A stretch of 64,000 nucleotides of DNA from Treponema saccharophilum DSM 2985 (GTDB taxonomy: Bacteria; Spirochaetota; Spirochaetia; Treponematales; Treponemataceae): positions 62,001-126,000 of the forward strand of contig NZ_AGRW01000043.1 of assembly GCF_000255555.1 (NCBI RefSeq), written 5' to 3'. The notes beneath the pieces were generated by a model. The model made no database searches. It was not told the DNA's origin and was given only the letters and a program-made list of their open reading frames with translations. The position numbers were made by a program, and so were the translations under genes. Every line of letters begins with the position of its first letter. Positions within the stretch are counted from its first letter, which is position 1. Shown in pieces: positions 1 to 8,900 of this stretch.

Positions 1-1486
1 CATACGAGACGAGGTCGTCCTTTTCGCTGCCGCCGTCATCCCACAGCGACATCGGCACGCCCGCGAGCAGGTTCTCCACGTTTTTCACGACGACGCTCCC
101 GAACTTCATCTTGAACAGCAGGTTCAGCTTGAAATTCGATTCCGCGTACATGTCGTCACCGAAATCGGGAACGGACGCGCACCACCCCGTCATGAATTCA
201 CGGAACCACTCCGAGCGGTTCGCCGCGTTGAAGAGAGAGACCGACTTCCTGTCGATGCCGTCGAAATAGGCGAAGGAGAACAGCTCCCTCGGCGAGAGCG
301 AGAATTCCCCGCCGCCGCCGAACTTCCGCGAGGAGACGGAGCCGCCCTCCACGAGAGAGTCGAATTCATCCGCAATCGCGGCGCATTTTTCCCGCGCCTC
401 CTCAACCGACAACGCGCTTTTCGCACGCTCCACCCGCTCCATCGCGGCGACGTCATCCGCGCTCAGGACGAATTCCCGAATGCCCTTCTTCACGGGCTCC
501 TTGACGGCGTTCAAATTCCAGCACGCCCACGACGCGTCGTCCTCGACGACGGAGAACGACGGGGAATCCTTCGTCCGCGAATACAGCCTGCCGTCGACCA
601 TGACGAGCTGCTCGCCGGGAACGCCGACGACGCGCTTGACGAGCGGGTCCGCTTTCGGCATCCCGCTCTCGTCCACGTTTATGTTCTTCATGGTGAGCGT
701 GCACATGAAAACGAGCTGGCTGACGAACGTCCGCACCTCCGATTTCCTGTCAGCCGAATAATGCGGGTTCCTGAACACGACGATGTCGCCGCGGCCGTAT
801 TTCTTCACGGGAGGAAGCCCGATGTCGGAAAGCGGGAATTTCGGGCCGTTGAGCACTTTGAAGACGACGACCCTGTCCTTGACGAGGAATTCGGGAACCA
901 TCGACTCGGACGGAATCTCGTAGAGCTGGACGAGGAATATATTGAGGAGAAGCACCATAAAAACGGCCTGGACGAGGGCATCGACCCAGCCGAGCGCCTC
1001 CACGAGAAGCCACCTGCGCCCGAACCTCCCCTTGCGCGCCTCGTATTTTCTGTCGACGAGCACCTGATGCCAGACGGGACTCCACGCGCGGATGCTCTTC
1101 GGCGATATGAAATGGAGAACGACGAGCACGAGCACGGAGACCGCGCACCACAGGAACACCTCGATGCAGTCGAGCGCGTACGGCGTTCCCTCGTCCCCCG
1201 CACGGCGGAGCACGAACGAGATGAGAAGGACGAACGGCTCGTACTGCATCATCGTCCTCACGGCAGGGATGAACGCGGGGTCGCCGCCCGAGGACGCCGC
1301 ACCCGGCCTGATGCCGAACAGCTTCGAGACGGCGAAATACGACAGAACCAGCGTGTATGCCGCCGCAAAGGGAAACGCGAGGAGCGAGATGTCCGCATGG
1401 AACGAGAGAGCCGAAACAGAGAACGCCGCGGAAAGCGCGCAGCACGAAACGACTATCTTTGAAAGCGCATTGTTATTCATTTTCAT
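1..1486 (-). CDS. lepB: Signal peptidase I (S26 family), 3' end outside window
   Basis: Membrane serine protease that removes signal peptides from exported proteins. The reading frame opens at ATG 1486 and runs off the window edge, so at least 495 residues are visible. Several hydrophobic segments fill roughly the first 190 residues. Then comes the family box IPSESMVP, with the nucleophile Ser near residue 195, and VKRVVGVPGEQ, with the general-base Lys near residue 284. The RGDIVVF block lies between them. The protein is much longer than E. coli LepB; extended forms occur in treponemes (recalled, not checked). No Shine-Dalgarno precedes the ATG. A TAGAAT -10 ends 8 nt upstream, suggesting leaderless translation. 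A second ATG two codons later is possible. Confidence 0.9.
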   Translation of the reverse strand, partial: MKMNNNALSKIVVSCCALSAAFSVSALSFHADISLLAFPFAAAYTLVLSYFAVSKLFGIRPGAASSGGDPAFIPAVRTMMQYEPFVLLISFVLRRAGDEGTPYALDCIEVFLWCAVSVLVLVVLHFISPKSIRAWSPVWHQVLVDRKYEARKGRFGRRWLLVEALGWVDALVQAVFMVLLLNIFLVQLYEIPSESMVPEFLVKDRVVVFKVLNGPKFPLSDIGLPPVKKYGRGDIVVFRNPHYSADRKSEVRTFVSQLVFMCTLTMKNINVDESGMPKADPLVKRVVGVPGEQLVMVDGRLYSRTKDSPSFSVVEDDASWACWNLNAVKEPVKKGIREFVLSADDVAAMERVERAKSALSVEEAREKCAAIADEFDSLVEGGSVSSRKFGGGGEFSLSPRELFSFAYFDGIDRKSVSLFNAANRSEWFREFMTGWCASVPDFGDDMYAESNFKLNLLFKMKFGSVVVKNVENLLAGVPMSLWDDGGSEKDDLVSY

Positions 1487-1494
1487 AGGAGGAC

Positions 1495-1523
1495 ATTCTA
1501 GCAAAAACAGAAACATTCTTGAA
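1495..1523 (-). promoter_or_regulatory. Promoter of signal peptidase gene
   Basis: TTCAAG (-35) and TAGAAT (-10) are separated by 17 bp on the minus strand. The -10 ends 8 nt before ATG 1486, so the predicted transcript starts at or next to the start codon. Confidence 0.5.
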
Positions 1524-1569
1524 TAGAACGCACGGCGGGATTCAGCGGAACCGGGAGGGCATAAAAAAA

Positions 1570-1642
1570 TGGACGGTGAGAGACTCGAACTCCCGACAAC
1601 CTGGGTGTAAACCAGGGGCTCTACCAACTGAGCTAACCGTCC
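1570..1642 (-). tRNA. tRNA-Val (anticodon TAC)
   Basis: The 73-nt minus-strand cloverleaf has acceptor arm GGACGGT/ACCGTCC, D-arm GCTCAGTTGGTAGAGC, anticodon stem CCTGG/CCAGG around loop TTTACAC (anticodon TAC) and T-arm TCGGGAGTTCGAGTCTCTC-like. The discriminator is A. No CCA is encoded; a T-run follows directly and probably terminates transcription. Confidence 0.95.
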
Positions 1643-1661
1643 AAAAAAAATGATGTAAAGG

Positions 1662-1690
1662 ATATTACGACAAAAGAAAAAATATGTCAA
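1662..1690 (-). promoter_or_regulatory. Promoter of tRNA-Val
   Basis: A perfect TTGACA and TAATAT with a 17-bp spacer on the minus strand end about 19 nt upstream of the tRNA 5' end. It is one of the best consensus promoters in the window. Confidence 0.75.
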
Positions 1691-1744
1691 CACTTTTTTT
1701 CCGGTTGCCGGAAAAAAGCGCCCGCCACGCCTTCCCGCCCGGAA

Positions 1745-1773
1745 TTGACGCGCGACAGAAACGCTGGTTACTA
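1745..1773 (+). promoter_or_regulatory. Possible infC operon promoter
   Basis: TTGACG and TTACTA are spaced 17 bp on the plus strand, about 75 nt before infC. The -35 is good and the -10 is poor. The leader that follows has no clear terminator and no clear ribosomal-protein binding structure that I could identify by eye. Confidence 0.3.
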
Positions 1774-1848
1774 GACATCAAAAATCGATTTCTGATATGA
1801 TGGGAGAATAATTTTACAAATGTGCCTGCGAAGGCATCAGGGGGAACA

Positions 1849-2370
1849 TTGGCAGATCCAAAAGGATTACGAATCAACGAACAGATTCGTGTGAGAGAGG
1901 TCAGACTTATTGACGAAGAAGGCGGGCAGAACAGGATAATGCCCACGATCGAAGCACTCAAGCTCGCGAAAGAGCGGGATCTTGACCTTGTGGAGGTCTC
2001 TCCGAATGCAAATCCACCGGTTTGTAAAATATCTGACTATGGTAAATACAAGTTCGAGCAGGAAAAAAGGCTCCGTGATTCCCGCAAGAACCAGAAAGCC
2101 TTGAAAATCAAGGAAATCAGGATGCAGCCGAAAATCGGCCCCGGTGACCTCGACACAAAGGCTAAGCACGTCCAGGAATTCCTGAACGAGGGCAACAAGG
2201 TCAAGGTAACGATACGCTTCCGCGGTCGCGAGCTTGCCCACACTGAACTCGGTTATGACGTCCTGAACGAGGTATTGAAACGGCTGACCGAAGGTTCGTT
2301 CGTCGTGGAGAAGCCCGCCGCAATGGAAGGCAGATTCATGTCGATGACAATCAACGCGAAGGCCAAATAA
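1849..2370 (+). CDS. infC: Translation initiation factor IF-3
   Basis: IF-3 binds the 30S subunit and checks start-codon/initiator pairing. The 173-aa product begins (M)[20 protein letters not shown], the conserved N-domain opening, then continues [17 protein letters not shown] and the C-domain block [24 protein letters not shown] chose TTG 1849 because GGGGGA lies 5 nt upstream and homology starts here. The open frame extends to GTG 1822, but that part is not conserved in feel and lacks a ribosome site. A non-AUG start is normal for infC, where it allows autoregulation by IF-3. It leads the classic infC-rpmI-rplT operon. Confidence 0.95.
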   Translation: MADPKGLRINEQIRVREVRLIDEEGGQNRIMPTIEALKLAKERDLDLVEVSPNANPPVCKISDYGKYKFEQEKRLRDSRKNQKALKIKEIRMQPKIGPGDLDTKAKHVQEFLNEGNKVKVTIRFRGRELAHTELGYDVLNEVLKRLTEGSFVVEKPAAMEGRFMSMTINAKAK

Positions 2371-2419
2371 ATCATTTTATGGGTCGGCGATAAGGTCGCG
2401 CGGCCCAGAGGAAAAACAA

Positions 2420-2626
2420 ATGTCCAAGAACAAGATGAAGACAAAGAAAGCCGCTGCGAAGCGTTTTTCACTCACTGGAACTGGCAAGGTAAAGTACAAG
2501 AAGATGAACCTCCGCCATATCCTCACGAAAAAGTCCGCGAAGAGGAAGATGCACCTTCGCGGCGCTGGAATTCTTTCAGAGGATTCAGCGGCGAGAATCC
2601 GCAAGCAGCAGCTCCCGTACGGCTGA
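2420..2626 (+). CDS. rpmI: 50S ribosomal protein L35
   Basis: This 68-aa, very basic protein has the L35 pattern: [29 protein letters not shown] near the N-terminus and a KRKMHLRG middle. GAGGA precedes the ATG. It sits 49 bp after infC and 49 bp before rplT, the standard order for this operon, in which L20 usually controls expression of L35 and itself. Confidence 0.96.
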   Translation: MSKNKMKTKKAAAKRFSLTGTGKVKYKKMNLRHILTKKSAKRKMHLRGAGILSEDSAARIRKQQLPYG

Positions 2627-2675
2627 TTTCTGCAGCGAACCGGATTTTCACTGAAAAACACACTAGGAGATTACT

Positions 2676-3035
2676 ATGTCAAGAGCAATAGACGGAACAA
2701 AACGCAACAATCGCCGCGCGAAGATTCTCAAACTCGCAAAAGGGTTTACGGGACGCCGCGGAACAAACTACAAGGCAGCGAAAGACGCTGTCGTGAAGGC
2801 ACTCTCTCACTCATACGACGATCGCCGCAACAAGAAGGGCGACTTCCGCCAGTTGTGGATCGCGCGTATCAACGCGGCTGTCCGCGCTGAGGGCCTCACC
2901 TACTCACGCTTCATCAACGGAGTCACGAAGGCAGGAATCTCATTGAACCGCAAGGCTCTCTCAAACCTCGCCATCGAAGACCCGAACGCATTCAAGGCTG
3001 TCGTCGAGGCTGCCAAGAAAGCGCTCAACGCATAA
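2676..3035 (+). CDS. rplT: 50S ribosomal protein L20
   Basis: L20 is an early 23S rRNA-binding assembly protein. The 119-aa product matches family length and shows [27 protein letters not shown], the [24 protein letters not shown] core, and [24 protein letters not shown] near the C-terminus. It closes the infC-rpmI-rplT cluster; the next gene starts 16 bp later and is probably cotranscribed. Confidence 0.97.
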   Translation: MSRAIDGTKRNNRRAKILKLAKGFTGRRGTNYKAAKDAVVKALSHSYDDRRNKKGDFRQLWIARINAAVRAEGLTYSRFINGVTKAGISLNRKALSNLAIEDPNAFKAVVEAAKKALNA

Positions 3036-3051
3036 GTAAAGGCAAAAAAAG

Positions 3052-3705
3052 ATGATTTCACTCGATCAAGTTTTCAATCTGGAACAAAAAGTCGAAAGCG
3101 CCGTGGCTAAAATCGAGCAGATGTCCGATGAAATAGCGCGGCTTTCAGCAGAGAATGATGCTTTGCGTAGCAAATGCGCAGAGCTCACAAACGCACTTTC
3201 TGCGAAAACGGAGCAGCTCTCGGCTTTTCAGACAGACCAAAGCAAGATTGAGCTTGGAATCATCAAGGCGCTTGAGCAGTTGAGAAACATAACTGAATCA
3301 AGCGCGGGGGCATCGCCTGCCCCCGAAACCCGCCCTGCCGCAGACGAGGAAAAACCTGCAGACGAGCCGCAGGACGAGAGCGAGCAGGAAAGCGAAAGCC
3401 AGCCTGCCGAAGAGTCCACGGAAGAGCCGTTCAGCGACGGAATCGCCGAGGACGATGAAGAGACCGACGACGAGACCGATTCCCCCTCCGAATGGGAGAA
3501 CGAGAGCCAGCAGGGCGAAGAAAACGCTGAGACGGAAGACGCATTCCCCACAGAAGACGACAGGAACCTTGTCCTGAGCCTCGCTCAGAAAGGGCGCACC
3601 GTCGAGGAGATTGCGGATTTTCTCGGGCGCACCGTCGGGGAGATTGCAAGCATAACAAATCCTCCCTCACAAGATTCAGGCAGACCGCAGTTCGACATAT
3701 TCTAG
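3052..3705 (+). CDS. Coiled-coil protein with acidic linker and C-terminal helical motif
   Basis: Unrecognised 217-aa cytoplasmic protein with no signal peptide. Residues about 5-85 are heptad-rich (FNLEQKVESAVAKIEQMSDEIARLSAENDALRSK), resembling small division coiled coils such as ZapB in style only. Residues about 86-165 are a disordered, Glu/Asp/Pro-rich linker. Residues about 172-205 (VLSLAQKGRTVEEIADFLGRTVGEIASI) read like a helix-turn-helix of the sigma-region-4 or resolvase type. It lies just before the ZapA-like gene (6-bp gap), so a role in septation or chromosome organisation is plausible but inferred. Confidence 0.7.
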   Translation: MISLDQVFNLEQKVESAVAKIEQMSDEIARLSAENDALRSKCAELTNALSAKTEQLSAFQTDQSKIELGIIKALEQLRNITESSAGASPAPETRPAADEEKPADEPQDESEQESESQPAEESTEEPFSDGIAEDDEETDDETDSPSEWENESQQGEENAETEDAFPTEDDRNLVLSLAQKGRTVEEIADFLGRTVGEIASITNPPSQDSGRPQFDIF

Positions 3706-3711
3706 GACGCA

Positions 3712-4065
3712 ATGGGACTTCTGAAAATAGACGCTCTCGGCACGTCGTTCACGATAAAAACGGGCGAAGACGAAGCCTACCTCAAAAAACTCCTCAAATA
3801 CTACAAGCAGATAACCGAGCAGATAGAGAAAAACGGTTCCCTCAGCTCAAACACGCAGATATCAATCCTCGCGGGGATAATGCTGTGCGACGAGCTGTAC
3901 AAGGAAAAATCGAAGAAAGCAAGCGAATCGAAGGCCAAGCAGAAAGAGGACGAGACGCTCGCGAAAATCGAGGAAACCTTGGACAGGATTTCCGCAAGGC
4001 TCGACGACGCGCTCGGAAAAAAGAGCAGCAGAAAAAGCGATGCACAAACTGAAAATATGGATTGA
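3712..4065 (+). CDS. zapA: ZapA-like cell division protein
   Basis: This 117-aa protein has the ZapA layout. A short N-terminal beta region (LLKIDALGTSFTIKTGEDEAYLKKLLKYYKQI) resembles the 'I.G..y.l....eeeyl..la' opening. A helix follows (NTQISILAGIMLCDELYKEK, matching the 'rvavLaALnla.EL' block), then a long charged coiled coil. ZapA proteins bundle FtsZ filaments at midcell. The gene follows the coiled-coil gene and overlaps the start of the UPF0178 gene by 26 bp, indicating translational coupling. The assignment rests on motif pattern and size; sequence similarity in this family is always low. Confidence 0.75.
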   Translation: MGLLKIDALGTSFTIKTGEDEAYLKKLLKYYKQITEQIEKNGSLSSNTQISILAGIMLCDELYKEKSKKASESKAKQKEDETLAKIEETLDRISARLDDALGKKSSRKSDAQTENMD

Positions 4066-4516
4066 CGCCGACTCGGCTCCCGTCCTGATGAGGCGCTCCG
4101 CAGCGGAGATTTCCTCAAGGAACAAATGCGCCGTCGTGTTCGTCGCGAACAGGGAAATCCCGACGGAAAACGCGGCGGAGATGGTCGTCTGCGGCGAGGG
4201 AAAGGACGAGGCGGACAACTACATCATCCGGAACGCGTCGAAGAACGACATCGCGATAACGCGCGACATCCTTTTTGCCGAACGCCTCGTGGAAAAGGGC
4301 ATAACCGCAATGAACGACCGCGGGACAGTGTTCACGAAGGACAACATCCAGGACAGGCTCCTTGAGCGGAGCATGAGCATGAACCTCGCGGAAATCGGGC
4401 TCGGCTCGAAAAAGAAAAGCACATACGGTGAAAAGGAGCTGAAAAAATTCGCCGCGACATTCGAGGCGGAGCTGCTCAGGCATATCGCGGCGGAAACATA
4501 CGGCTATACGCTCTAG
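4040..4516 (+). CDS. UPF0178 (YaiI/YqxD, DUF188) protein
   Basis: This 158-aa protein has the UPF0178 signatures: IWIDADSAPV at the N-terminus, ADNYIIRNASKNDIAITRDILFAERLVEKG in the middle (the 'gaDDyIv....gDlviTqDipLA' block) and MNDRGTVFTKDNI. The fold is PIN-like with conserved acidic residues, suggesting a nuclease-like activity, but no function is established. It overlaps the zapA-like gene by 26 bp. Its stop codon overlaps the stop of the convergent HD-GYP gene (4513-4516), so no terminator separates the two. Confidence 0.88.
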   Translation: MHKLKIWIDADSAPVLMRRSAAEISSRNKCAVVFVANREIPTENAAEMVVCGEGKDEADNYIIRNASKNDIAITRDILFAERLVEKGITAMNDRGTVFTKDNIQDRLLERSMSMNLAEIGLGSKKKSTYGEKELKKFAATFEAELLRHIAAETYGYTL

Positions 4517-5856
4517 TCGTCGACAGTGCTTTCCCACATCCTGTTTATCGCGCACACCTTCTCCCGCTCGGAAAGGAAGCACATGACAAGCTCGGGGTCG
4601 AACTGCACCCCGGAAAGCTGCTGAATCTCTATGAACGCATCATCGACGGACCACGCCTCCTTGTAGACGCGCCTGTGGCTCAGCGCGTCGAACACGTCGG
4701 CAATCGCGACAATCCTCGCCGCGAAGGGAATCTCCTCGCCTTTGAGCGGGCGGCTTTTCGGAATCGGCTCGCCCGTAACGTACCCGCGGAAATCGAAATC
4801 GCCCGGGTATCCGTTCTCGCTACCGTCCCACCATTCGTGATGGCGGAGGGCGACGTCGCGCGACAAGGAATCGATTTCGGACTCCATGTCGGAGAAAAGG
4901 AGCGCGCCTATGCAGGTATGCCCCTTCATCGTGCTGCGCTCATCATCGGTAAAGCGCCCCGGCCCCGGTTTCTTGAGGATGATGTCGGAAACTCCGACCT
5001 TGCCGAGGTCGTGACATTTCGCGGCAATACGGAGAAGGTCGCGGTACCGCTCCATCTTCTCCACAGGCACGCCGTTCCGCTTCGCCCAGTTGACGTATAT
5101 GACATCGGAGAATTCCGCGACGCGCTGGACGTGGTGGAACGTCTCCTTCGGGTCGCGGTATTCCGCCATCTTCTGCATCCGCATTATCATGCTGTTCGTG
5201 AGGTAGGAATGCTCGAGCGCCTGCGTCGCGCTGTCGGCGAAATATTTTATGAAGAGAATCGCATCGTCATCGAACGATATGACGTTCCCGTCCGAATCCT
5301 GCGCGTTTATTATCTGCAGGACGCCAAGCGGGCGGTCGTTCGAATTTATGAGCGGGATTGTCAGCATTGAGCGGGTGACGTAGTTCATCTGTATGTCAGT
5401 CTTCTTGTCGAACGAGTACGGCGCGTCGGAAGGAATGTCATACGCGTCCTCGATGTTGAGAATCTCGCCGGAAAGAATCGAATACCCCGAAATGGACGTG
5501 TCGGAAATGTTGAAGGAGAAATTTTTGTACCCGTCCTGCTGCGTCGTATCGTTCTGCGCGTACTTTATGCTGAGGAGCTTGCTCCGGAAATACTCCTTGC
5601 GCTCCTCGATGGGAAGGGAATAGACAGACGAGTCGATTTTGAGGAAAAAGGCGCCGTCGCGCGTCGCCGATGAGGAGCGAGGCTGCTCCTTGTCACCGAC
5701 GACGTAAATAGAGCCGGCATCCGCATTCACAATATGCCGCGCCTCGGTGAGAATCTGCTTCAGGAGCATGTCAGTATCTTTTATCTCGTTAATTCTTCTG
5801 CCACTCTCAAGAACAGACTGAAGTTTCATCTCACGGCTACTCATTTCCATATGCAA
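4513..5856 (-). CDS. GAF and HD-GYP domain cyclic-di-GMP phosphodiesterase
   Basis: This 447-aa soluble signalling protein has two parts. The N-terminal GAF sensor (about 15-215) includes LLKQILTEARHIVNADAGSIYVV and RPLGVLQIINAQDSDG. The C-terminal HD-GYP domain (about 235-430) has HD in CHDLGKVGV (H282, D283), HH at 339-340, then NGYPG, and DVFDALSHRRVYKEAW. The metal ligands and the GYP motif are present, so c-di-GMP hydrolysis is likely, gated by a small ligand on GAF. M1 is ATG at 5856, and a second in-frame ATG is two codons on; neither has a clear Shine-Dalgarno. It is convergent with the UPF0178 gene. Confidence 0.92.
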   Translation of the reverse strand: MHMEMSSREMKLQSVLESGRRINEIKDTDMLLKQILTEARHIVNADAGSIYVVGDKEQPRSSSATRDGAFFLKIDSSVYSLPIEERKEYFRSKLLSIKYAQNDTTQQDGYKNFSFNISDTSISGYSILSGEILNIEDAYDIPSDAPYSFDKKTDIQMNYVTRSMLTIPLINSNDRPLGVLQIINAQDSDGNVISFDDDAILFIKYFADSATQALEHSYLTNSMIMRMQKMAEYRDPKETFHHVQRVAEFSDVIYVNWAKRNGVPVEKMERYRDLLRIAAKCHDLGKVGVSDIILKKPGPGRFTDDERSTMKGHTCIGALLFSDMESEIDSLSRDVALRHHEWWDGSENGYPGDFDFRGYVTGEPIPKSRPLKGEEIPFAARIVAIADVFDALSHRRVYKEAWSVDDAFIEIQQLSGVQFDPELVMCFLSEREKVCAINRMWESTVDD

Positions 5857-5891
5857 ACTCGCTTAAAAAAAATATAAAGCAAAATCTCCAA

Positions 5892-6731
5892 TTAGTCCAT
5901 TTCGTTTTTATAAATCAAACTGAAAAAGAGCGGCCCTGCCCCGCCCTGCGCGTCGGGAAGGACGTGGAAGCCGAATTCGGTCTTCTCTGCATCGGGAAGG
6001 GCGCCCGAGCAGAATCCCGACACGTCGGACGACACGGCCGGCGGAACAATCCGCGCGTCAGGAAATTTCCTCACGAGGCGCGAGACAACGCCGTCGTTCT
6101 CCTCCGCCGCAAGCGCGCATGTCGAATAGAGGAGGTATCCGCCGGGCGCGAGCATCCGGTACGCGGAGGAAAGAAGCGACCACTGCGCGACGGCAAGCGT
6201 CTTTATCCGCGACGGCGACCATTCCCCGAGATATTTCGGGTCGGCGAGGACATGCCGCTCGCTTGAGCAGGGCGCGTCCAGGAGAATCCTGTCGAACGCG
6301 CCCTCGTTCTCCTTCGAGAGGCACATCTTCGCGCCGTCCTTGCAGCAGATTTCGACGCGGCTTCGGACGTCGCCGGGAAGGCACGAATCGCACGAGCGCA
6401 CGAGGCGCGCCTTCCGCTCGGGCGAGCGCTCGTTCGACAGGAGGGTCGCGCCGACATCCATGCACGAGGCTATGACGATTGTCTTCCCGCCGGGAGCCGC
6501 GCACATGTCGAGGATTCGCTCCGCGCCCGAAAGCGGAAGCGAGACCGCGCACCGTATGCTCCCCGAGTCGAGGAAATACGGCGAAGCCCCGCCGGCATTG
6601 AATTCCATGTGGTCGGCCTCGCCGGAAAGAGCGTTTTTCAGCCCGTCCCACCGTTCCCCATAAATCTCCCTGTAATACGAATCGAACCCGTCCGCGCCGG
6701 AAAGCTTTTTGATGCGGTCCTTCTGCTTCAT
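5892..6731 (-). CDS. RsmB/NOP2/Sun-type RNA m5C methyltransferase
   Basis: SAM-dependent cytosine-C5 RNA methyltransferase, 279 aa. It has motif I ILDMCAAPGGKT, motif IV LLDAPCSS with its Cys, and motif VI YSTCALAAEEND with the catalytic Cys, plus APGGYLLYSTC. It is shorter than RsmB because it lacks the NusB-like N-domain; a lone catalytic core of this size resembles small NOP2/Sun or NSUN4-like proteins. The substrate (rRNA or tRNA) cannot be told from sequence. AGGAGGA lies 6 nt before ATG 6731. It sits 9 bp downstream of the GH3 gene and is probably read through from it. Confidence 0.9.
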   Translation of the reverse strand: MKQKDRIKKLSGADGFDSYYREIYGERWDGLKNALSGEADHMEFNAGGASPYFLDSGSIRCAVSLPLSGAERILDMCAAPGGKTIVIASCMDVGATLLSNERSPERKARLVRSCDSCLPGDVRSRVEICCKDGAKMCLSKENEGAFDRILLDAPCSSERHVLADPKYLGEWSPSRIKTLAVAQWSLLSSAYRMLAPGGYLLYSTCALAAEENDGVVSRLVRKFPDARIVPPAVSSDVSGFCSGALPDAEKTEFGFHVLPDAQGGAGPLFFSLIYKNEMD

Positions 6732-6740
6732 CGAATCCTC

Positions 6741-8030
6741 CTAATTGTAGAGATGCATTCCCGCAGTCTTCGCAGCGCCGAACGCATCCCCGTCAAACGC
6801 GCGCGCGGGCGACGGGACGACGGAAAATTCCCCGCCGTTCTCCGAGAAAGAAAGCGCGCCTATCTTAATCTTGAACTCGACCACGCGGCGAACCGACTCC
6901 GAAATCCGGGCGGAAAGCTCGCCGTCGTCCTTCATCTTCCCGAGCAGCATCAGGGCGACGGAACCGAATTTCTTCTCGGAAAGCATTATAACGTCAACTC
7001 CCGCCTTGACAGCCTCGACGGCAGCGACCTCGGGCGGGAACCCGTTGTCGGCGAGGGCGCCCATGAATATGTCGTCGGAAAGAATCAGCCCGCCGAACCC
7101 GAGCTCCTTGCGGATGTAGCCGCACCAAAACGGGGAAAGGCACGCGGGTTTTTCCATGCCGCCCTCATCGCCCGCGCTGACGACGGCGTGGCTCATCAGG
7201 ACGGCCGACGAAAGCGGGAGCAGCTCCGAGAACGGACGGACGAACGAGCCGAGCGAATCGCGCGGAACCGCGATGAACGGAAGCCCGGAATGCGGGTCGA
7301 CGCCGGAATTTCCGGGAAAATGCTTCAGCACGGTCGCGACGCCGTTGTCCTCGTATCCCCCAATCTCCGCGCGGCCGTACGAGAGCGTCGAGCCGAGCGT
7401 GCCGAACGTCCGCGTTCCGAGGAATTCCGTGTTCGTCCCGTCATCGACCTCGACGACAGGAGCGAGGTTCATGTCGATTCCGAGCATCTTCATCTGCTTC
7501 GCCTGCTCCGCGTACAGTTTCCGCGCGTTCTCGACGGTGAAGCGCTGGGACACTTTCATCTGCGACCACAGGACGCTCGTCAGCCCGCGCAGGCGGTTCA
7601 CGTCGCCGCCCTCCTGGTCTATCGCGATGTACGGCGGTATGCTCCCGTTCGACTCATAGAACGAGCGTATCGAGGAAGTGAACGACGCGACTTTCTCAGC
7701 AGAATCCGCGATGTTGAACGAAAAGAGGAGGCAGCCGCCGGGAACGAGCGCATTCCCGCCGGGAAGATTCTCGACCGGGGCGAACGACGAATTCCCCTCG
7801 ATGTTGACGAGAAAAAGCTGCGAGACGCGCTCCTCGTCGGAGAACGACTCGATATATCGGGAAACGGCAGCAGCCCTGAGCGCCTCCTCGTCGCGGATTT
7901 CGACGGATGCCTCCGGCTGAACCGGAGACGATGATGCGGCGGGAGCTGAATCCTTCTCCCTGCACGAAAAAAGCACCGAGACGACTGCAAAAGCCGCGAG
8001 CGGCGCGAACCTTGATGATAGTAAAGACAT
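6741..8030 (-). CDS. Glycoside hydrolase family 3 lipoprotein (NagZ-like)
   Basis: This 429-aa exported lipoprotein has an N-terminal hydrophobic stretch ending LFSC, then a Ser/Pro/Glu linker. GH3 motifs: IAIDQEGGDVNRL; LGIDMNLAPVVEVD; KHFPGNSGVDPHSGLP, which keeps the Asp-His acid/base loop of NagZ enzymes though GHG became GNS; and GLILSDDIFMGAL with the nucleophile Asp. The likely activity is beta-N-acetylhexosaminidase acting on muropeptides or glycans in the periplasm. The product ends soon after the barrel, as in single-domain NagZ. The -10 TATACT ends 8 nt before the ATG and no Shine-Dalgarno is seen. Divergent from the SDR gene. Confidence 0.9.
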   Translation of the reverse strand: MSLLSSRFAPLAAFAVVSVLFSCREKDSAPAASSSPVQPEASVEIRDEEALRAAAVSRYIESFSDEERVSQLFLVNIEGNSSFAPVENLPGGNALVPGGCLLFSFNIADSAEKVASFTSSIRSFYESNGSIPPYIAIDQEGGDVNRLRGLTSVLWSQMKVSQRFTVENARKLYAEQAKQMKMLGIDMNLAPVVEVDDGTNTEFLGTRTFGTLGSTLSYGRAEIGGYEDNGVATVLKHFPGNSGVDPHSGLPFIAVPRDSLGSFVRPFSELLPLSSAVLMSHAVVSAGDEGGMEKPACLSPFWCGYIRKELGFGGLILSDDIFMGALADNGFPPEVAAVEAVKAGVDVIMLSEKKFGSVALMLLGKMKDDGELSARISESVRRVVEFKIKIGALSFSENGGEFSVVPSPARAFDGDAFGAAKTAGMHLYN

Positions 8031-8038
8031 AGCTCGAC

Positions 8039-8067
8039 AGTATAAACGAATCCCCGGTGATGTTGAA
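8039..8067 (-). promoter_or_regulatory. Promoter of GH3 lipoprotein gene
   Basis: TTCAAC and TATACT are 17 bp apart on the minus strand; the -10 ends 8 nt from the start codon. The only 65-bp gap to the divergent SDR gene must hold both promoters. TAGACT at 8083-8088 is the candidate plus-strand -10, 7 nt before ATG 8096. Confidence 0.45.
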
Positions 8068-8095
8068 GCGCGGCATTTCTGCTAGACTAGAGCGC

Positions 8096-8896
8096 ATGAG
8101 AAGAATAACGATAATAACGGGCGCGAATTCGGGAATCGGACTCGAATTCGCAAAGCAGCTCCACCGGATTTCGGACGACGAATTCTGGCTCGTCGCGCGC
8201 GACGAAGCGCGGCTTGAGGAGGCGAAGCGCGCCGTCGGGGAGGACGGAAACGGAAAAGCGCCGGTGCGGATTTTTCCCCTCGACATTTCGGGAAAGGACG
8301 GCGTGGAGCGGTTCAGGGCGCTGCTTGACGCGGAGAAATCATCGGGAGCGTTCACGATTGCGACGCTCGTAAACAACGCGGGGTTCGGGACATACGGCGA
8401 GTTTGCGGAAACGCCGCTCGGGCGCGAGCTCGACATGATAGAGCTGAACTGCACCTCGCTCACCGGGATATGCGGGCTTTGCATTCCGCTCATGGAGCGC
8501 GGCTCCCGAATCCTGAACGTGTCGTCGCTCGCGGCATTCCTCCCGCTCGGGAATTTCGCGGTCTACGCGGCGACGAAATCGTTCGTGCTGAGCTTCTCCG
8601 TCGCCATCGCCGCGGAGCTGAAGGACAAGGGAATCACGGTCACCGCCCTCTGCCCCGGCTCGGTAAGCACGAACTTCGCGAACGTCGCGTCGAACGGCGC
8701 GAGGAAGGAAGTCCTCCACGGGAAATCGCCGGAAAAAGTCGTCAGGCACTGCATAAAAGCAATGGAAAAAGGGAAAATCACGGCGCTTTGGGCGCCGAAA
8801 TGGAAGCTCACGGCTTTCATGAGCCGCTTCATCGGGCGGTATGCGGGCGCGCGGTACACGTTCCTCCACAACAAGCGCCCGTACCGCCACTCCTGA
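8096..8896 (+). CDS. Short-chain dehydrogenase/reductase
   Basis: NAD(P)-dependent oxidoreductase of the classical SDR type, 266 aa. It has the cofactor loop TGANSGIG at about residues 8-15, NNAGFGTYG, catalytic Ser in NVSSLAAF, and the YAATKSF motif (Tyr and Lys), followed by LCPGSVSTNF. Basic residues after the first strand (VARDEARLEEAKR) suggest NADP. The substrate is unknown; overall it resembles the DltE/YdfG-type SDRs. I chose ATG 8096, where the fold begins. An upstream in-frame ATG at 8057 would add 13 non-conserved residues. No Shine-Dalgarno; TAGACT ends 7 nt upstream, so it may be leaderless. Confidence 0.9.
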   Translation: MRRITIITGANSGIGLEFAKQLHRISDDEFWLVARDEARLEEAKRAVGEDGNGKAPVRIFPLDISGKDGVERFRALLDAEKSSGAFTIATLVNNAGFGTYGEFAETPLGRELDMIELNCTSLTGICGLCIPLMERGSRILNVSSLAAFLPLGNFAVYAATKSFVLSFSVAIAAELKDKGITVTALCPGSVSTNFANVASNGARKEVLHGKSPEKVVRHCIKAMEKGKITALWAPKWKLTAFMSRFIGRYAGARYTFLHNKRPYRHS

Positions 8897-8900
8897 GCGC